This document shows, piece after piece, positions 24,937 to 38,850 of a stretch of DNA of 64,000 nt (within the stretch, counting starts at the first letter, position 1; each line of letters starts with the position of its first letter). Under the pieces are notes generated by a model that had not been told where the DNA came from, did no database searches, and saw nothing but the letters and a program-made list of their open reading frames with translations. Source of the stretch: Unio delphinus (taxonomy: Eukaryota > Mollusca > Bivalvia > Unionida > Unionidae); assembly GCA_029339505.1 (NCBI GenBank), contig JAQISU010000057.1:7771501-7835500 (forward strand). The letters are read 5' to 3'. The translations under genes were made by a program, and so were the position numbers.

Positions 24937-25405
24937 GATTTGGTTTTTTAGTAAAATTAATAAGATTGCAATTTTCTTTAAATTGTATTATTAAAGTAAT
25001 GTTTTATTAATTTATAGCAAAAAGTTGGCAACGTAAATCACTAGCTATACGAATGTACATTATTGTGTGGAATTAGGTTATAATGCAAAAACCTTACTGG
25101 GTCAGTCAGCTCCTAAGTCTTATCAAAGAAACATATATTCTGTAAACCCAGGCATTGGCAAAAGTCTAATTCGGTTAATAAAAAAATTAGAACAAACTTC
25201 CGTGCTGACGTAAATACAGAATGGTTCTTATCTAATGATGGACAGTCGTCGCTACAAAATGGTTCTTATCTAATAATGTACATTCGTATAGCTAGTGATT
25301 TACGTTGCCAACTTTTTGCTATAAATGAATAAAACATTACTTCAATAATACAATTTAAAGAAAATTGCAATCTTATTAATTTTACTAAAACACCAATCCT
25401 AACAA
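24937..25405. mobile_element. MITE with ~130-bp terminal inverted repeats
   Basis: Arms at about 24937-25063 and 25275-25405 are near-perfect reverse complements. The outer ends are tgttaggatt and ccaatcctaaca; the inner ends are cgaatgtacatta. The spacer is ~210 bp without coding capacity. Flanks carry a possible 4-bp duplication (aata). The same terminus (tgttaggattgg, ttttagtaaaattaat) occurs at 63612, so it is a family. Confidence 0.8.
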
Positions 25406-26177
25406 ATACAGTAAAGTACATTGCTTGGCAATTCCTGAAGAACGTCGTGGAACTTTCTAGCCACTTACAAAGCCTTTTTAAGAGCTCATATTGCCATATT
25501 ATCATAAGTGATTTCACTTTGGCTTGAAATCCCGATTCGATCAAACCACTGAACTACCTTGATCCTTTTTGACCTTTCAAAAAAATGACTCACATAATAT
25601 TGACAGAAATTAGTTTTATATAGGTCACTTAGACTTAATAGTCCTACGAAAATATAGGGACAATTACATGAACGCTTAGTACTAGACCAAGTTTTATTAT
25701 GTGTAGTAGGAAAATTTAAAGACTTGGTTACGTGACTCATTTGCACAGGTGGCTAACACATTATTGACCTTTTCTATCCAAAAGTATAACTGAATTCAAT
25801 TTGATGCAAATAGACCCTGCCATTTCGAGCGGCAAAGTGTGGAGAAACAATATGCAAGCCCATACATTATTGGTTGTTGAAAAAACGGCTGTACCTGTTG
25901 AACCTTAACTACTTGTAAGTAACACCTGCTCTGATTGGATGTTAAACATTTTGATTTCAATCCTGGCCGATTCTCGCACTTGTATAAAACTACAACTTGA
26001 GTGGTATTTTCATATATAATAAAATGTACATGGATTATCATAGAAAATTATAAGAATCCAAACTAATTGGCATAAAACGTTCTTGATTCAAACTAAATTA
26101 TGTTGATTTGATAAACTCTTTTTGTACGCCGAGTGCTCTCTGACCAGTCATTTTCATCAAGATGACATTGGCTCTTA
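25406..26177. other. No gene recognised
   Basis: AT-rich intergenic stretch. Short open frames only, with no domain. Confidence 0.45.
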
Positions 26178-27250
26178 AGACGGGATGCTAAGATATTGGC
26201 GACAACACAGCCTGGTCGTGTCAATGATACCAACAGTCCCGACCAATTAATAAGCCCGACCATCGGGCAGTAACCGATCGCACAAGCACATATGGAGACT
26301 ATATCTTAAGCACATAGGGTTGAAGAAGAGGAAGAGGGGAGAAACAAAAGAAGGAAAATGAGAAAGAAGGAATTTTGCCTCACCTCATTCTAAGGCCTCT
26401 GTGCGAGGTCAAGCCTGAGGAGGACGCCTCAACGACTAGTACCAGCATAACAGCCACTCGCAACACCACAACATCTGCCAGCACCAGAACCGGTACCAGT
26501 ACCACAGCCTCATCATCCACATAGAAGAAGGAGGGGAGTCTTCGCTATCCGAAAAACGAAAGATTGGGGTTCTGAAGCTAATCAAGCAATCTCTGTGCTC
26601 CCAAGAGCAAGACTAAACTGAGAGCAGGACTGGAGCCGGCGATGTGTATTTGGCACCAGACCAGGGAGTGCAATTAGAATTCGACAAACAGACAGTCCTT
26701 TTCAGGGCTATCCAGATCTGTAGAAAACGAGACTATTCAAGGTGCCAATTGGTATGAATGTGGAGTTGTGTGATTATAAACACACCCCCCTTTCCTGATA
26801 TGTTTGTGTGTTTGTATGCGTTTGCGTACGTTTGTGTGCACGTGTGTTTGCATGCGTGTGTGTACGTTGTGTGGATAGTATATTTTGAGTTTGTTTATTC
26901 TTCTACCCGTGTGTGGATATTAGATTTGTTGTTTGTTTTATCATCTTCCCGTGTTTGGATAGTATATTTGGTTGTTTCCCGCTTCCCTTGTGTATAGAGT
27001 ATATTTATTTTTTTTTCTTCCTATGCGTGGATAGTAGATTTGGAGTTTGTTTTGTGTCCTTCCTGAATGAGAATAGTATATTTGGAGTTTCCTTGTTCCT
27101 CTTCCCCTGTGTTGAAACTAGTGTGTGTTTATATGCGTTCACGTATATTTGTGTGGATGGTAGATATTGTGGATCTTTCTCTTCGCTTATGTGTCTTAAA
27201 CATTATGATTTGTGGAGTTTTACTTTTTGTAAAGAGTCAAAGTGGATGCA
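26178..27250 (+). repeat. Right copy of the ~1.1-kb dispersed repeat
   Basis: Inverted partner of 300-1520. It contains gcccgaccatcgggcagtaa (26262), an accagcacc-rich segment (26437-26510) and degenerate ~58-bp tandem units on gtggatagtatatttgg (26870-27110). The open frames here are artefacts of the tandem units. Confidence 0.7.
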
Positions 27251-27285
27251 TATGCATTTTGTCTATTAAAATTACCAAGGACTAA

Positions 27286-28768
27286 ATTTATTTATTACAT
27301 CTGAGTATAAAACTGACATACATTTGCAACATGAACGTATACATGTTTAAGAAAGCAGTAGTTATTTTGATGACGCAAATTCAGATAAATTACATATTAC
27401 AATTATGTTGTTGGCATTTTTCATCACTAAGGTACACAGAGGGAACTGTATGTTTACAGTTTAATTCTTGCGACTTGTCAAGTAGAAAATAAGAGAAGAA
27501 AACAACCGTATTGCAATCATGTTAGGAATGTTATCGTCAAAAATAATGTATAAGTGAATATTCAAAATCTAGTCAAATGTTTCTTCAAAATGTGATTACT
27601 TTATCACTTTATATTCAGTGCGTCTATAATGTTTTGTATTAAATGAAAACGTAGAAATAGAGCTTGAATGTAATGTAAATTAACCAGCTTTCTGTATAAA
27701 AGGCAGTGCATTTAATTCCTGTTAGTCTCATACATTTGCCGTCCAATTATGCTTGGAAGAAGAGCATCTCTTCAGTAAGTTCAATTTGGATTAAAGGCAA
27801 CTTACTGGTCCTATATTCTGTTTGAGAATTAACGACAACATCTACTTGCTTGTGACTGCAGATTAAAATCCATTCATGTGTCCCATACATGTTTCAAAAT
27901 TTAAAGCTAAAGAGTAAATCTATATCTGCAGTACAGACAGACCGACGACGGAATGGCACACTATTTATCTAGACCCAGCCCCGTTTACACAATGAAGTTT
28001 GCACAATATCTTTCATTAAACACCAAATGAATGCCTAAGTAATTGTTTAAAGTATACACTAAATGTAAAAGAACAGGTAAATGAAAAGGTGCAAAAAATA
28101 TATAACCACATACGTGTTTTTGTTCCAAGTCGGGGGAAAGAATTCGAGTGATACGGTGAAGGGCCATACGTCTTCGGCATGAATTCACTGACATTCCTAT
28201 GACGTATCTAACTCGTTCTTTCCTGTCCACTTGAAACAAAACACGTGTAGTTTGTTCTATGGACAAATCGTAACAGTGTCTAGCGAAGACTTCGCACATC
28301 GTATCTTTCTCTTCAGTGATTGGTGACGGCATATGTCTAGCTACGACTTTTATTGTACATTTGGACACACCGTAACTGTCTCTTCAGTGACTGGTGATGT
28401 CATGCCAAAATGTTACAGTTGTAATATAGTGCAAATATGAATAATTCTTATGAATTGTCATATACACGACTCAGCTCAATAAGCACTTATTTATATAGCT
28501 TCACTTTTAGTAAAGAATATATTCTAACAGCTGTCCTTTTGGCATGCCTTTCTTTTTACACATAAAAATTGCATCCATGATTGTAAAAGATGTCATTGTT
28601 CGATTTGTGTTTAACTGGAAAGAAATTGTGTTAATGTAAAATACGTAATTATATGAAAAGTACCAATAAAAGTATGATTTTAGTTCGATTTCTTTTTAAT
28701 TATTCTCCTTCGTGTACATATGTTAGATATAGATTGTGTTCAATACTAAAGGTGTTTCATGTCTGAAC
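27286..28768. other. No gene confidently recognised
   Basis: AT-rich sequence. An ~84-bp direct duplication around 28230-28400 (two versions of tcttcagtgactggtgatg) lies inside a 127-codon minus-strand frame (28368-27985) that has no recognisable domain. Confidence 0.4.
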
Positions 28769-29839
28769 TTAATTTGGTTCCATGTGACCGAGCACGTGCC
28801 CCGGTAAGTAAATATCCATGATGCCTGAGGGAGGATTAACCTCTCTGTTCATCTTGTAACCTCCATGCGGCGTAAAGCTTGACTTCCTATTTTGATGTTT
28901 TATCATTTCACCTGAAAGAGACATTTCCTTCTCTTTCGATAATGATTCGAGATGTGTCCTGTGTCCATAAGATATGTTCTTCACCTTTCTTGGTTCATTA
29001 CTTTGTTCCGATCGTAGTGTGTCAGTCGCAGGAACTAGACACGATGCACACTCAAGTGTTCCCCCATTATTAGTACGGAAGACAAAATTTTTACATGTCG
29101 AACTATAGATGTCCTGTTTTTTCTCCAGACACATGTATGAAATATCTTTTTCTGTAGCTGTATTGCTGTCAAAAATTAGCTTCTCACCTTTCGCTGTCAA
29201 TGGTCGAAACTTGGGGTCGCTTTTTGAAGCTATACTCGCTTGCTTATAATTACTGTTCTGTGACCGAGTAATTGTCCCAGGAATCAAAGTGCATTGTTGT
29301 CCCGTGCATGAATGCACCGTTTGTTGGACACGTCTCCCTTCATGTTTTCCACGTTGCATCGAAATAACCGATTTGAGTCCATATCTAGACCCATCCTCTC
29401 TTGAATAATTGGTTTTATTTCCCCCTATCTGTTCTCTGCATTTAATATGCTCACAAATAGACCCTCTTATTAAGTCGAAATTTGTCTCATTTTCCGAAAG
29501 ATCGATGAATTCCTCGAAAAGATGTGTATCTGTTGGAGCGACGTTGCTACAGGAAATTTCCTTTCTTTCTTTATTCTGCATCTTTAATGTAATCCCTTTA
29601 CCAGGAAAATTCCCCTCAGATTCATTATATTCAGAACCAGTTTGGTGAGAACATTTTCTTGGATTTTCTGTATGTTTCAATACAACTTCATTGAGTGTGC
29701 TGTCTTGCAGGTCGATGTGCTCTTTTTCATCCACGTTCACCTTTCTTTTCGACTTTTTAGACATATGAATTCCCATAATGGCCAAAAAGAATATTTTAAC
29801 CTTCTTTATCTTGGTATTGGAAAGGTTTATATCAGTCAT
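28769..29839 (-). CDS. Hypothetical protein, 356 codons, no recognised domain
   Basis: This is the longest intact minus-strand frame outside repeats and is unusually long for such AT-rich DNA. The predicted protein is hydrophilic and rich in Lys, Ser, Glu and Asn. It has a basic patch near the start (SKKSKRKVNVDEKEH, residues ~28-42), scattered Cys residues, and no signal peptide apart from a short hydrophobic FFLAIMGI stretch at residues ~17-24. It ends in YLPGHVLGHMEPN. If the second Met (MGIHMSKKS, residue ~22) is the start, it would be a soluble, perhaps nuclear, protein. A TATA-like gtatatttat lies on the minus strand just upstream. It could be one exon of a larger gene or a lineage-specific orphan. 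Function is not known. Confidence 0.5.
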   Translation of the reverse strand: MTDINLSNTKIKKVKIFFLAIMGIHMSKKSKRKVNVDEKEHIDLQDSTLNEVVLKHTENPRKCSHQTGSEYNESEGNFPGKGITLKMQNKERKEISCSNVAPTDTHLFEEFIDLSENETNFDLIRGSICEHIKCREQIGGNKTNYSREDGSRYGLKSVISMQRGKHEGRRVQQTVHSCTGQQCTLIPGTITRSQNSNYKQASIASKSDPKFRPLTAKGEKLIFDSNTATEKDISYMCLEKKQDIYSSTCKNFVFRTNNGGTLECASCLVPATDTLRSEQSNEPRKVKNISYGHRTHLESLSKEKEMSLSGEMIKHQNRKSSFTPHGGYKMNREVNPPSGIMDIYLPGHVLGHMEPN

Positions 29840-29879
29840 ATCTATGGAACAAATAAATATACTTCAATGCTGACTTGAA

Positions 29880-32830
29880 TCTATCGAGTCTTGCAAGCAT
29901 TTTCAGTTGCATAAACCTTTAACTTTGTCTGTATTGTCGATAGACTATCGCCTCTATGTGGTTTGATAGTTCTTTTCTTGAAATCCATGCGAATGTCTCA
30001 GAAGGCAATATTTTGAAATATTTAAGTTTCCGAAAAATACAATTTAAAAAGATTGAATATAAATATATTCAGTAAGCATAAATCCAACACTCAGAACAAT
30101 TTCGAATGGATTGATGTTCTATAAAGGACGTTATCTGATGAACATATTTCTCATTCAGTTCACTGATTCCTTTTTCCTCCTATCTCAATATACAATTAGT
30201 TACTAATATTGTATTCAGAATGTGTTATTAAACACTCAGCCTCTTCTATCAACAGGCAGCTATGCACGTATCATTGGAAGGGATGTCCCTGAATACTGAT
30301 CTAGACGATGTTACGTTTTCAAAGATCCCGTTGCAAAAGTGCGTACCCTTAACGTGACATCTACAATATATAACGGGGTTTTATTCTTTGGAATTAATGT
30401 GGGCGAGAGACTATCCTCTTATTAATGCGGAAAATGGACACGGATGATATGATCTCGCTAATTATAACTAGACTCCGAAACGATTTTAAGATTCATACTT
30501 TGGTATTTGTTATCTTACCATATCCTATGTTTATTATGTGAAAAAGCATGACTTACAATCACAAGTAAACATTCAATTGCACACGTGATCAAATATAACA
30601 CGAACAAGTGTGTCATCAGTAATACCATTACAGCTTACTGACAATAATGTGGAGGGATATCGCATGAGTCAGTTTTAATGAGATTCGTTTAAAGTTTGCA
30701 AGTATTTTGCATGTGTTCATAGGTAATTTGTTCAAACGTTTAAATCTTACATATTGATCACTCTTCAGTCTTTAACTCGCATGACTTTGTAAAATCTTCT
30801 AAGATAACGTTTTTGGTAATTTGCGTTTTGAGATGGACGATCTTGTAAGTATTACACAATAAAATCCAAAACTGATATCAAAAGTATGAAAAGCTAAAGT
30901 TTTAATCCAGCTCAAAATTGCAGATTTGTCCAGTAAAATCACAGATTGTTAATAATGTTGCGAAAGCAAAGTTCCTGCTATATTTTCAAATTGCAAACTA
31001 CAAGCGGTTACTACGAAGCAGGGCTTAAAACAGTACGTGTTAATAAAGAGACGTGACTACATATTTGGTCGTAACATTGTATTTATGTTATTGATATCAA
31101 TGTTCTCGTGGTTTCTCTGGCCCTAACGGTACGAACAGTTTTTGCAAACATAGCTCTTGCGGTATGAACCCACCAACCTATATTGCGGGATTAAAGAAAA
31201 CAAAGATAGCCGAACATACCAAATGTCATGCGCTACATGTGCTGTTCTGAAATTAACTGCAGGCGTTGGGGCGTTGATTACCACGAATATCCAAAATCAC
31301 ATACGACGAGATTTTAGTGCACTATTATACTTTTGGGCAACAGTCGCTCAAAAACCGCCTACAAAAGCCTGGGAGCAGCTCATTTCTGGTGTTATTAACT
31401 AATAATAATTTCTAGTTTCTGCGTCAAGTCATAAAACTAATATAAATGCTCTTTGAAATGCTTGGCAATACAAATTTGTTTTTATAGAATATTCTAATTC
31501 AACATACTGTAGAACGAACTCAGCTCATAAATAATTTTGATTTGAATTCTGTCTGTCTCTCTGTCTCTCTCCGGCACAGGACAATGCCGTTGCATTTATT
31601 CCGCTTTGTTTCTTATTGAAGAACGCTAGAGGGTTCACAGTACTAATTCAGTTCCCATAGTAAACTTATGTAAACATCATAGTATCAAAAATTAAAAATT
31701 TAATAACTTAAAATTTGAGTACTCATGATCAAACCTATATTTATCAGTATAGATGAAATCTGGCTGTCAGCTTCTGTGTAGAGGAAAGGATATGAGCCGC
31801 GGCATTTTCTGGACCTGCAGGTGTTGTTGAAACATGTGCTTTCAATTCCGCACCCCAGGGTCAGGTGCTAACTTTAGTAACGATTCTTCCAAACTCAAGA
31901 CCTTTTAAAGATTGACATTCCATCAATAAAACAATGTCTCTAAAACAAAATTTCTCTTACAACTAAAATAATATCTCAAACTATTCTTTTCCTTAAATAT
32001 AACAAATATTATTAACCAATCCTGGTCAGCCAAACCCATATATACTCTATTTTATGTTCACCCATTTTCAGGCTGGTTCCTAATTTTCCTGATCATTAGT
32101 ACAGTGTGTCCAATAGTATAGAGGGTTTCACGGTTACTAGCTCACCAGAGAGCGTATCGGTGCAGCTCACTTCCGGATAGTTCAATAATTAAAGATGCCG
32201 GGTGGTTTTAGAGTAGTTTTTATTCTTCATGTTGAAGAGTACTACCTTTGTATGACTGTTTCTAATATACACACACAAAAGATATAATATAATAAATGAA
32301 TATTGTATCAGTCACTCACCCCGCAAATTGAATAAAGTAACCTACAGAATAGCCCGTCTCCTTGAGGGCTTGAAAAAAAAGAAGGCAATGTTCTTCGGCT
32401 TTCTTCGCCGATGTCTCGATAGGTTTAAGGCTTTTTACAGATTAGTCATGTTTAACGAATGTGTTTATAAAACTTTTTGTATGACTTTTCCTATATCATA
32501 CAGCAGCAGCATTCGTATACACAATTATGTGTTTAAAACATCCTTATAAAAAAAACACCATGCAACAAAAAAGGTATATACAACAAAAAGAAAATAAATT
32601 CATTCTTTGTAACACGTTTAATGGATATTAACATCGTTTACAACTTTGTTACATGACATTCTTTTCTAAGTACGAACCTCGTTCATGTAGCTTGTACAAA
32701 TGGCATTGTCAGCTTAGATGAGTGCACGGTCATACGATTTGGAAATATCTACAAATATTTACATATGCCCAAATAAGACGGGGATTAATAAAAAAAAAAC
32801 ACAAAAGAACACTTCTATACACAACGGTAC
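29880..32830. other. No gene recognised
   Basis: Three kilobases of AT-rich intergenic DNA. Short frames at 31157-31402 and 32328-32549 have no domain and no supporting signals. Confidence 0.5.
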
Positions 32831-32834
32831 ATGC

Positions 32835-32837
<3 letters not shown>

Positions 32838-32865
<28 letters not shown>

Positions 32866-32893
32866 TGTATGTATGTATGTATGTATGTATGTA

Positions 32894-32952
<59 letters not shown>

Positions 32953-33130
32953 CTGTCAGTATACTGTGACTTTAAGAGTGTTGGCTCTGCGTACGGCTGC
33001 ATTCTGAAATAACGGTGATGTGTGTGTGTGTGTGTGTGTGTGTGTGTCTGTGTGTGTGTGTGTAACTGTCAGTCTACTGTGACATTAAGAGTGTTGGCTC
33101 TGCGTGTGGCTGCATTCTGAAATAACGGTG
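32838..33130. repeat. (ATGT)n-(GT)n array with a duplicated unique flank
   Basis: About 15 ATGT units, then about 25 GT units, then the unique phrase aactgtcagtatactgtgac to aaataacggtgat (32951-33017). A second (GT)n (33018-33062) and a near-copy of the same unique phrase (33063-33132) follow. The flank has been tandemly duplicated together with the GT tract. Confidence 0.9.
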
Positions 33131-33132
33131 AT

Positions 33133-34018
33133 TGGTGTGGCTAGGTACCTAACAGGAGAATTGTAAAGGGTGGATGGGTGATTGAGTCAACGTTTATCAA
33201 AAGGTTATAAACAAAGAAACGTTGAACCGAAGCGAGACACCTACAGCAACATCATTTAGTCACCCTTTAAAACCGATATTGCAACATAATGCACTTGTTG
33301 ACACGTTCTTTCTTTTTCTTTTTCTCCGTTATATGCATAGCGGACGAAAATATAGTAAGGAAATTCAAAACAAAAAAATTATATTGCCCCATGGTACGTT
33401 CACAGAACTTTCAGTCTGTTGACATGTATTTATGTGGCCATCGAGGCCCAAATATTTGACGAACGAGTTGATAAAGTTGTTTGGTGTAAAATGTAAAGCA
33501 AAGTACGTTTAGAATCCAAGTGCTATGTGAGGTCCAATCTTCAAATTAACATACCTCAGCTGTAAATTATACATGTCCAAAACTTCACTCGCCACTGTGA
33601 AACCGTACTAGAATTTGTAATAATATTTACATACCGTATGTACCCTGCTTATCGGTAGAGTCCAACTGAAAACTGCAATTGTGCCGACTGATAGGGTCTA
33701 TGAAGTTTTCTTATGAGCAATCAGAAAGACAAACAAAATAAACCCTGAACTGTCAGCGCATAAACGACGGCTGACCAGGGTCTATGGTAATTACAGTTGA
33801 ACTGGTCTTACAAGTGAAAGTCTTGCATGCAACTGGTGATATGTATTAGAGCTGACACTGGAGGATTATCATCTGTGTTCCTATCCTCCTATCTGGCTAT
33901 ACTTCACGCCTTTGTTGTCTCATTTGTCACTGGCCTTCACTACAACAAGTACAAGCTTTGGTGATTCATATACCTTTTAACATTACGTCTTAACCAGTAT
34001 GCAGTTTCAGTTTAATTA
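33133..34018. other. No gene recognised
   Basis: Intergenic sequence. No domain, no shared repeat seen. Confidence 0.45.
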
Positions 34019-34062
34019 GAGACCCCGGGTGACCGAGTAGTCTACGGGAATCGCCCTCACAA
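34019..34062 (+). mobile_element. SINE head fragment
   Basis: gaccccgggtgaccgagtagtctac resembles the tRNA-derived head of the SINEs at 7698 and 40020. The body is not recognisable. Confidence 0.4.
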
Positions 34063-34992
<930 letters not shown>

Positions 34993-35269
34993 TAATACCG
35001 CATCAAGGTTAAGATAAGGAATTCGGATTGAAATTTCATGCTTTGTGTAATGTTTTCAGTGTGGCAAAAACGAATGAGAGGGGGGGGGGCAGAGAGGGAA
35101 ACTGTACGACTCTTCAAATATTTGTGGACGGCTTTAGTGTCAACTATTGATTTAATGAATGCAAATTGGTGTATGCAATGAAAGTGGAGGGAAGCGAAAA
35201 TGAATCTGTAATTTGTTGTATATGGTGGCCAAGATAACGAAACAAATACCTTAAATATTTACGAGCTAA

Positions 35270-36050
35270 TAATTCAGTTAATAATTCACCACCATCAGTA
35301 ATATTTTGCATACAATAACTATGTAATTTGGAATAAACAGTAAAACATACAGTGGAGAACTAATACAGATAATACAAACATAGCATTAGTTCTCTTAAAA
35401 CCTATCAAATGAGGGCATAACGCGACAACTGCCTCTAATATTTAAATGTATTTAAACGTTTATAGATTTTCAGTCATCAACTGGAATGTCAGCTCAATAG
35501 TACCATGGTTTTCGGGTTTATCTCTCACCAACTTATCTTAACACTACATTAGAATCAATGGTACGCACCCGTAATTAATGGCTAAACTGGGTATCGTATA
35601 GTGAAACAACCGGTAAATCTGTCCTTCTGGCTGCTATACACGTGAATGTTTAAATAACACAGTTGACTCTCTACGCGTCCTTCTATTTATACACTTTGAA
35701 AGCAAACTACCTAAGCCCGAGCGAGCCAGAATCATATGGATTTGACGCTGGTAAGATAAAGAGTATACGGAAAGAACGGAGCATATCCATCTCCAAATGA
35801 TAAAGTAACTGGTTAGAAACCACAATTAAGGCAAAAACAACAACTACCATCATCATCACCACCACGACACATACAAGTAACAATAATAACTAAAAAACAA
35901 TAAAACACGCACATATATATGGAAATACAAATGTCATAAGAATCGAACTAGTTTAAGACATGCTAAATGTGACAGTAATAATAAAACGGTAATAACAACA
36001 AAAATTACAGTGTTGATTTTACAAGCAATATAAGTGATCTTTTAGGCTAT
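35270..36050 (+). repeat. Dispersed ~0.8-kb repeat, copy 2
   Basis: Direct partner of 6200-6970 (see that entry for shared phrases). No coding capacity was recognised. Confidence 0.6.
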
Positions 36051-36133
36051 AAGTGTATGATATTATGCTATAAGTGTATGATATTATGCTATAAGTGTAT
36101 GATATTATACTATAAGTGTATGATATTATGCCA
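36050..36133. repeat. 21-bp tandem repeat, 4 units
   Basis: Four near-perfect units of ctataagtgtatgatattatg. Confidence 0.9.
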
Positions 36134-36257
36134 ACCCCAAAACTAGTGATTACTCAACTACATCTTTCTATCTCTCCATATTTCTATGTTTATGTTTTTC
36201 AAGGCATTCACGAGAGACTGTTTGGTACTGGTGCATTTAAGTGTACATCTGAAGCAT

Positions 36258-36535
<278 letters not shown>

Positions 36536-36559
36536 CATGCATACATAGATTGATCACAG

Positions 36560-38235
36560 AATGAAGTGAAGCTCAAGTTCTATGAGGATCTTCACTCCGA
36601 CATTGCTGACGTTCCAATGGCAGATAAGCTCGTCATTTTTGGCGATTTCAATACAAGAGTAGGCTGTGATCAGTTTGCCTGAGATGGAGTGCTCGGAAAG
36701 CATGAAGTGGGTCACTGTAACAGCAGAGGTCTCCTTTTCCTCCAGACTTGCACCGAACATGAACTGCGGATCACAAATACAGTCTTCCACCTCCATACCC
36801 ATAACCGTACGTCATAGATGCACCCAAGCTCTAAGCACTGGCACCTCATCGACTACGTCATTGTCAGGAAGAGAACAGGCAGATTGTGCGTGTGACCAAG
36901 TCCTTGTGCGGTGCTGATTGCTGCACAGACCACCGCCTCATCATCACCAAGTTCAACGTCCGCATTCAGGCCAAACGATTCCCACAGCGAAAGAAGGCTC
37001 CCAAACGATTGAACATCACCAAGCTGAAATGCACCAGTACCAAACAATCTCTCGTGAATGCCTTAAAAACGTTTGACATAAACCCCTCTTGACAATCAGA
37101 ATGTAGAGACCGACATGGCGGCATTAAGAGAACTGGTCTACAGCACAGCTTCGGAAATTCTAATAATCTCAACCAGAAAGCGTCAAGAGTGGATTGATGA
37201 GAACTGCAACGGGATCAAGCAGTTGCTTGATAAGAAATAGCCTTTCTTCAAACCTACCTCAACAACGCCAAGTCAACGTCAACCTCTAGGAAAGATGCGT
37301 TCAACAACATGAGCAAAACGGTACAGCAGAAGTTTCGTCAGAAGCAGGACACATGGCTGAGCAACAAAGTTGATTCGATCCAGTGCTACGCAGACGCGTA
37401 TGACATGAAGAATTTCAACAATGCCCTGAAAGAAGTGTATGGACCTACATCCTATGAATAAACCCCACTGCTCAGTGCAGACTGGAACATACTAATTACT
37501 GACAAAGAGAAGATTATTCAACAATGAGCTGAACACTTTGAGAACATCCTTAATTGGTATAGTACATCAATGAAGAAACCATCAGTTGTCTCCCCAAATT
37601 ACCCATCAACGAAGCACTGGATGACCTTCCAACCTTGCTGAAGATGCAGAAGCGATAAGTCAACTCTCCAGTGGCAAAGCACCTGATTCATACTCCATCT
37701 CAGCTGAAGTCTACAAGGAAGGGGGCAGAGCTCTGATGGAAAGGCTCCATCAACTGTTTTACTGATAGTTCAACAAGAAACGATCCCCCAGGAATTAAAA
37801 GACGCTTCCATAATCTACCTATATAAGTACAAAGGGAACTACGGGCCTGCGACAACCACTGGGTATATCCATACTCTCAATTGCAGGAAAAATACTAGCC
37901 AGAATCCGACTGAACCGCCTCACTATGTATCTTGACCAGGGACTACTGTCAGAAAGACAGTGTGGATTCCGAAAACAACGTGTGAATATCAACATGTGCT
38001 TTCCGCGAGGCGGCTGAAAGAGAAATGTCAAAGGCAAAAACCTACCTTTTCTCTATCTACGTCGACTTGACAAAGGCCTTGGATACTGCCATCAGAGAAG
38101 GCATGTGGAAGGTATTGGCCAAGCACAGATGCCCAAGAAAATGTATATCCATGGTGCAGCATTTCCACAGTGGCATGCATGTACGAGTCCAAGACAATGG
38201 AGAGACATCAACTAACGCTAATCTCTTAATGCTGA
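36560..38235 (+). mobile_element. Decayed LINE with apurinic endonuclease and partial RT (RTE/CR1-like)
   Basis: Endonuclease motifs are readable although frames break. FGDFNTRVG lies near 36640, HWHLIDYVIVRKR near 36840-36880 and TDHRLIITKFNVRIQ near 36925-36970, which carry the expected Asn/Asp, Asp and His catalytic neighbourhoods. RT follows at about 37690-38235: SAEVYKEGGRALMERL, SIAGKILARIRLNRL, LSERQCGFRKQ, and motif A FSIYVDLTKALDTAIREGMW. The RT is cut before the YxDD box, where a SINE begins. Numerous stops are present. Confidence 0.75.
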
Positions 38236-38365
38236 GCGTCAAGGCGTTGCAGCTGTTAGTACCATATTTGTAAGTGTCTGTTATGACTTTGCCGGGGATT
38301 GAACGCACGACCTTCAGCATCCAAGGTGAACGCTCTAACCACTAGACTACCAGAGTGGTCTGCAA
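38225..38365 (-). mobile_element. tRNA-derived SINE (second family)
   Basis: On the minus strand ctggtagtctagtggttaga and cgttcaatccccggc form A- and B-box-like tRNA elements about 55 bp apart. The body continues with aaagtcataacagac, atggtactaacagctgc and gcgctcag-like gacgctcagcatt. This body type is one I associate with mollusc genomes. It truncates the LINE upstream. Confidence 0.65.
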
Positions 38366-38559
38366 TTTTGAGGAGAGTACAAACAATATCGTCCACATAC
38401 CACTATTGAATCTGATCCTTGTAATATCACATTAATGAATCGCGTCGATAAAGTATTTAACCTCATAGTCAAAGATAACGTCTTACGAAGGAGGTAATTA
38501 ATAAGATTTAAAATATTCCAGACTCGATCGCTGTCAAGGTACACGGCTATTTAATCTTT

Positions 38560-38850
38560 TCCTGGTAAATGACTATCGTCTTTGTTGATGACATGCGCTT
38601 TAACATCTTTAGGATTTCAGGAAACTGAGTACGACCTGTGGATTTGAGGTTATTCAGTTCCTTTCTGTCCATGTTATGGTACTCTTCATCAGGTGACTCA
38701 CCAGTTTTTCCTTACAAATATGTGTCAAGTAAGTTCATGAACACACATTTGGTCCCATGGATGTCAATATAGTTATTCTTTATACGACTTTTTCATACTG
38801 TTCTCTTCGGAAATGAGAGCCCACTCCTCTTCTAGACAAGCTTCCAGATT
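38560..38850 (-). pseudogene. Decayed coding sequence, unknown family
   Basis: Minus-strand frames read LEACLEEEWALISEENSM, then (after a shift) DIHGTKCVFMNLLDTYL, a stop at about 38717, and in the same frame GKTGESPDEEYHNMDRKE then ILKMLKRMSSTKTIVIY. The composition looks protein-coding over ~90 codons. No family recognised; it may be a transposon ORF or a dead host exon. Confidence 0.3.

Noticed and set aside
27985..28368. 127-codon minus-strand frame
   Set aside because: It overlaps a local direct duplication, has no domain, and has no splice or promoter support; kept only as a note.
31157..31402. 81-codon plus-strand frame with several Cys
   Set aside because: Short, no recognisable motif, no neighbouring exon-like sequence.
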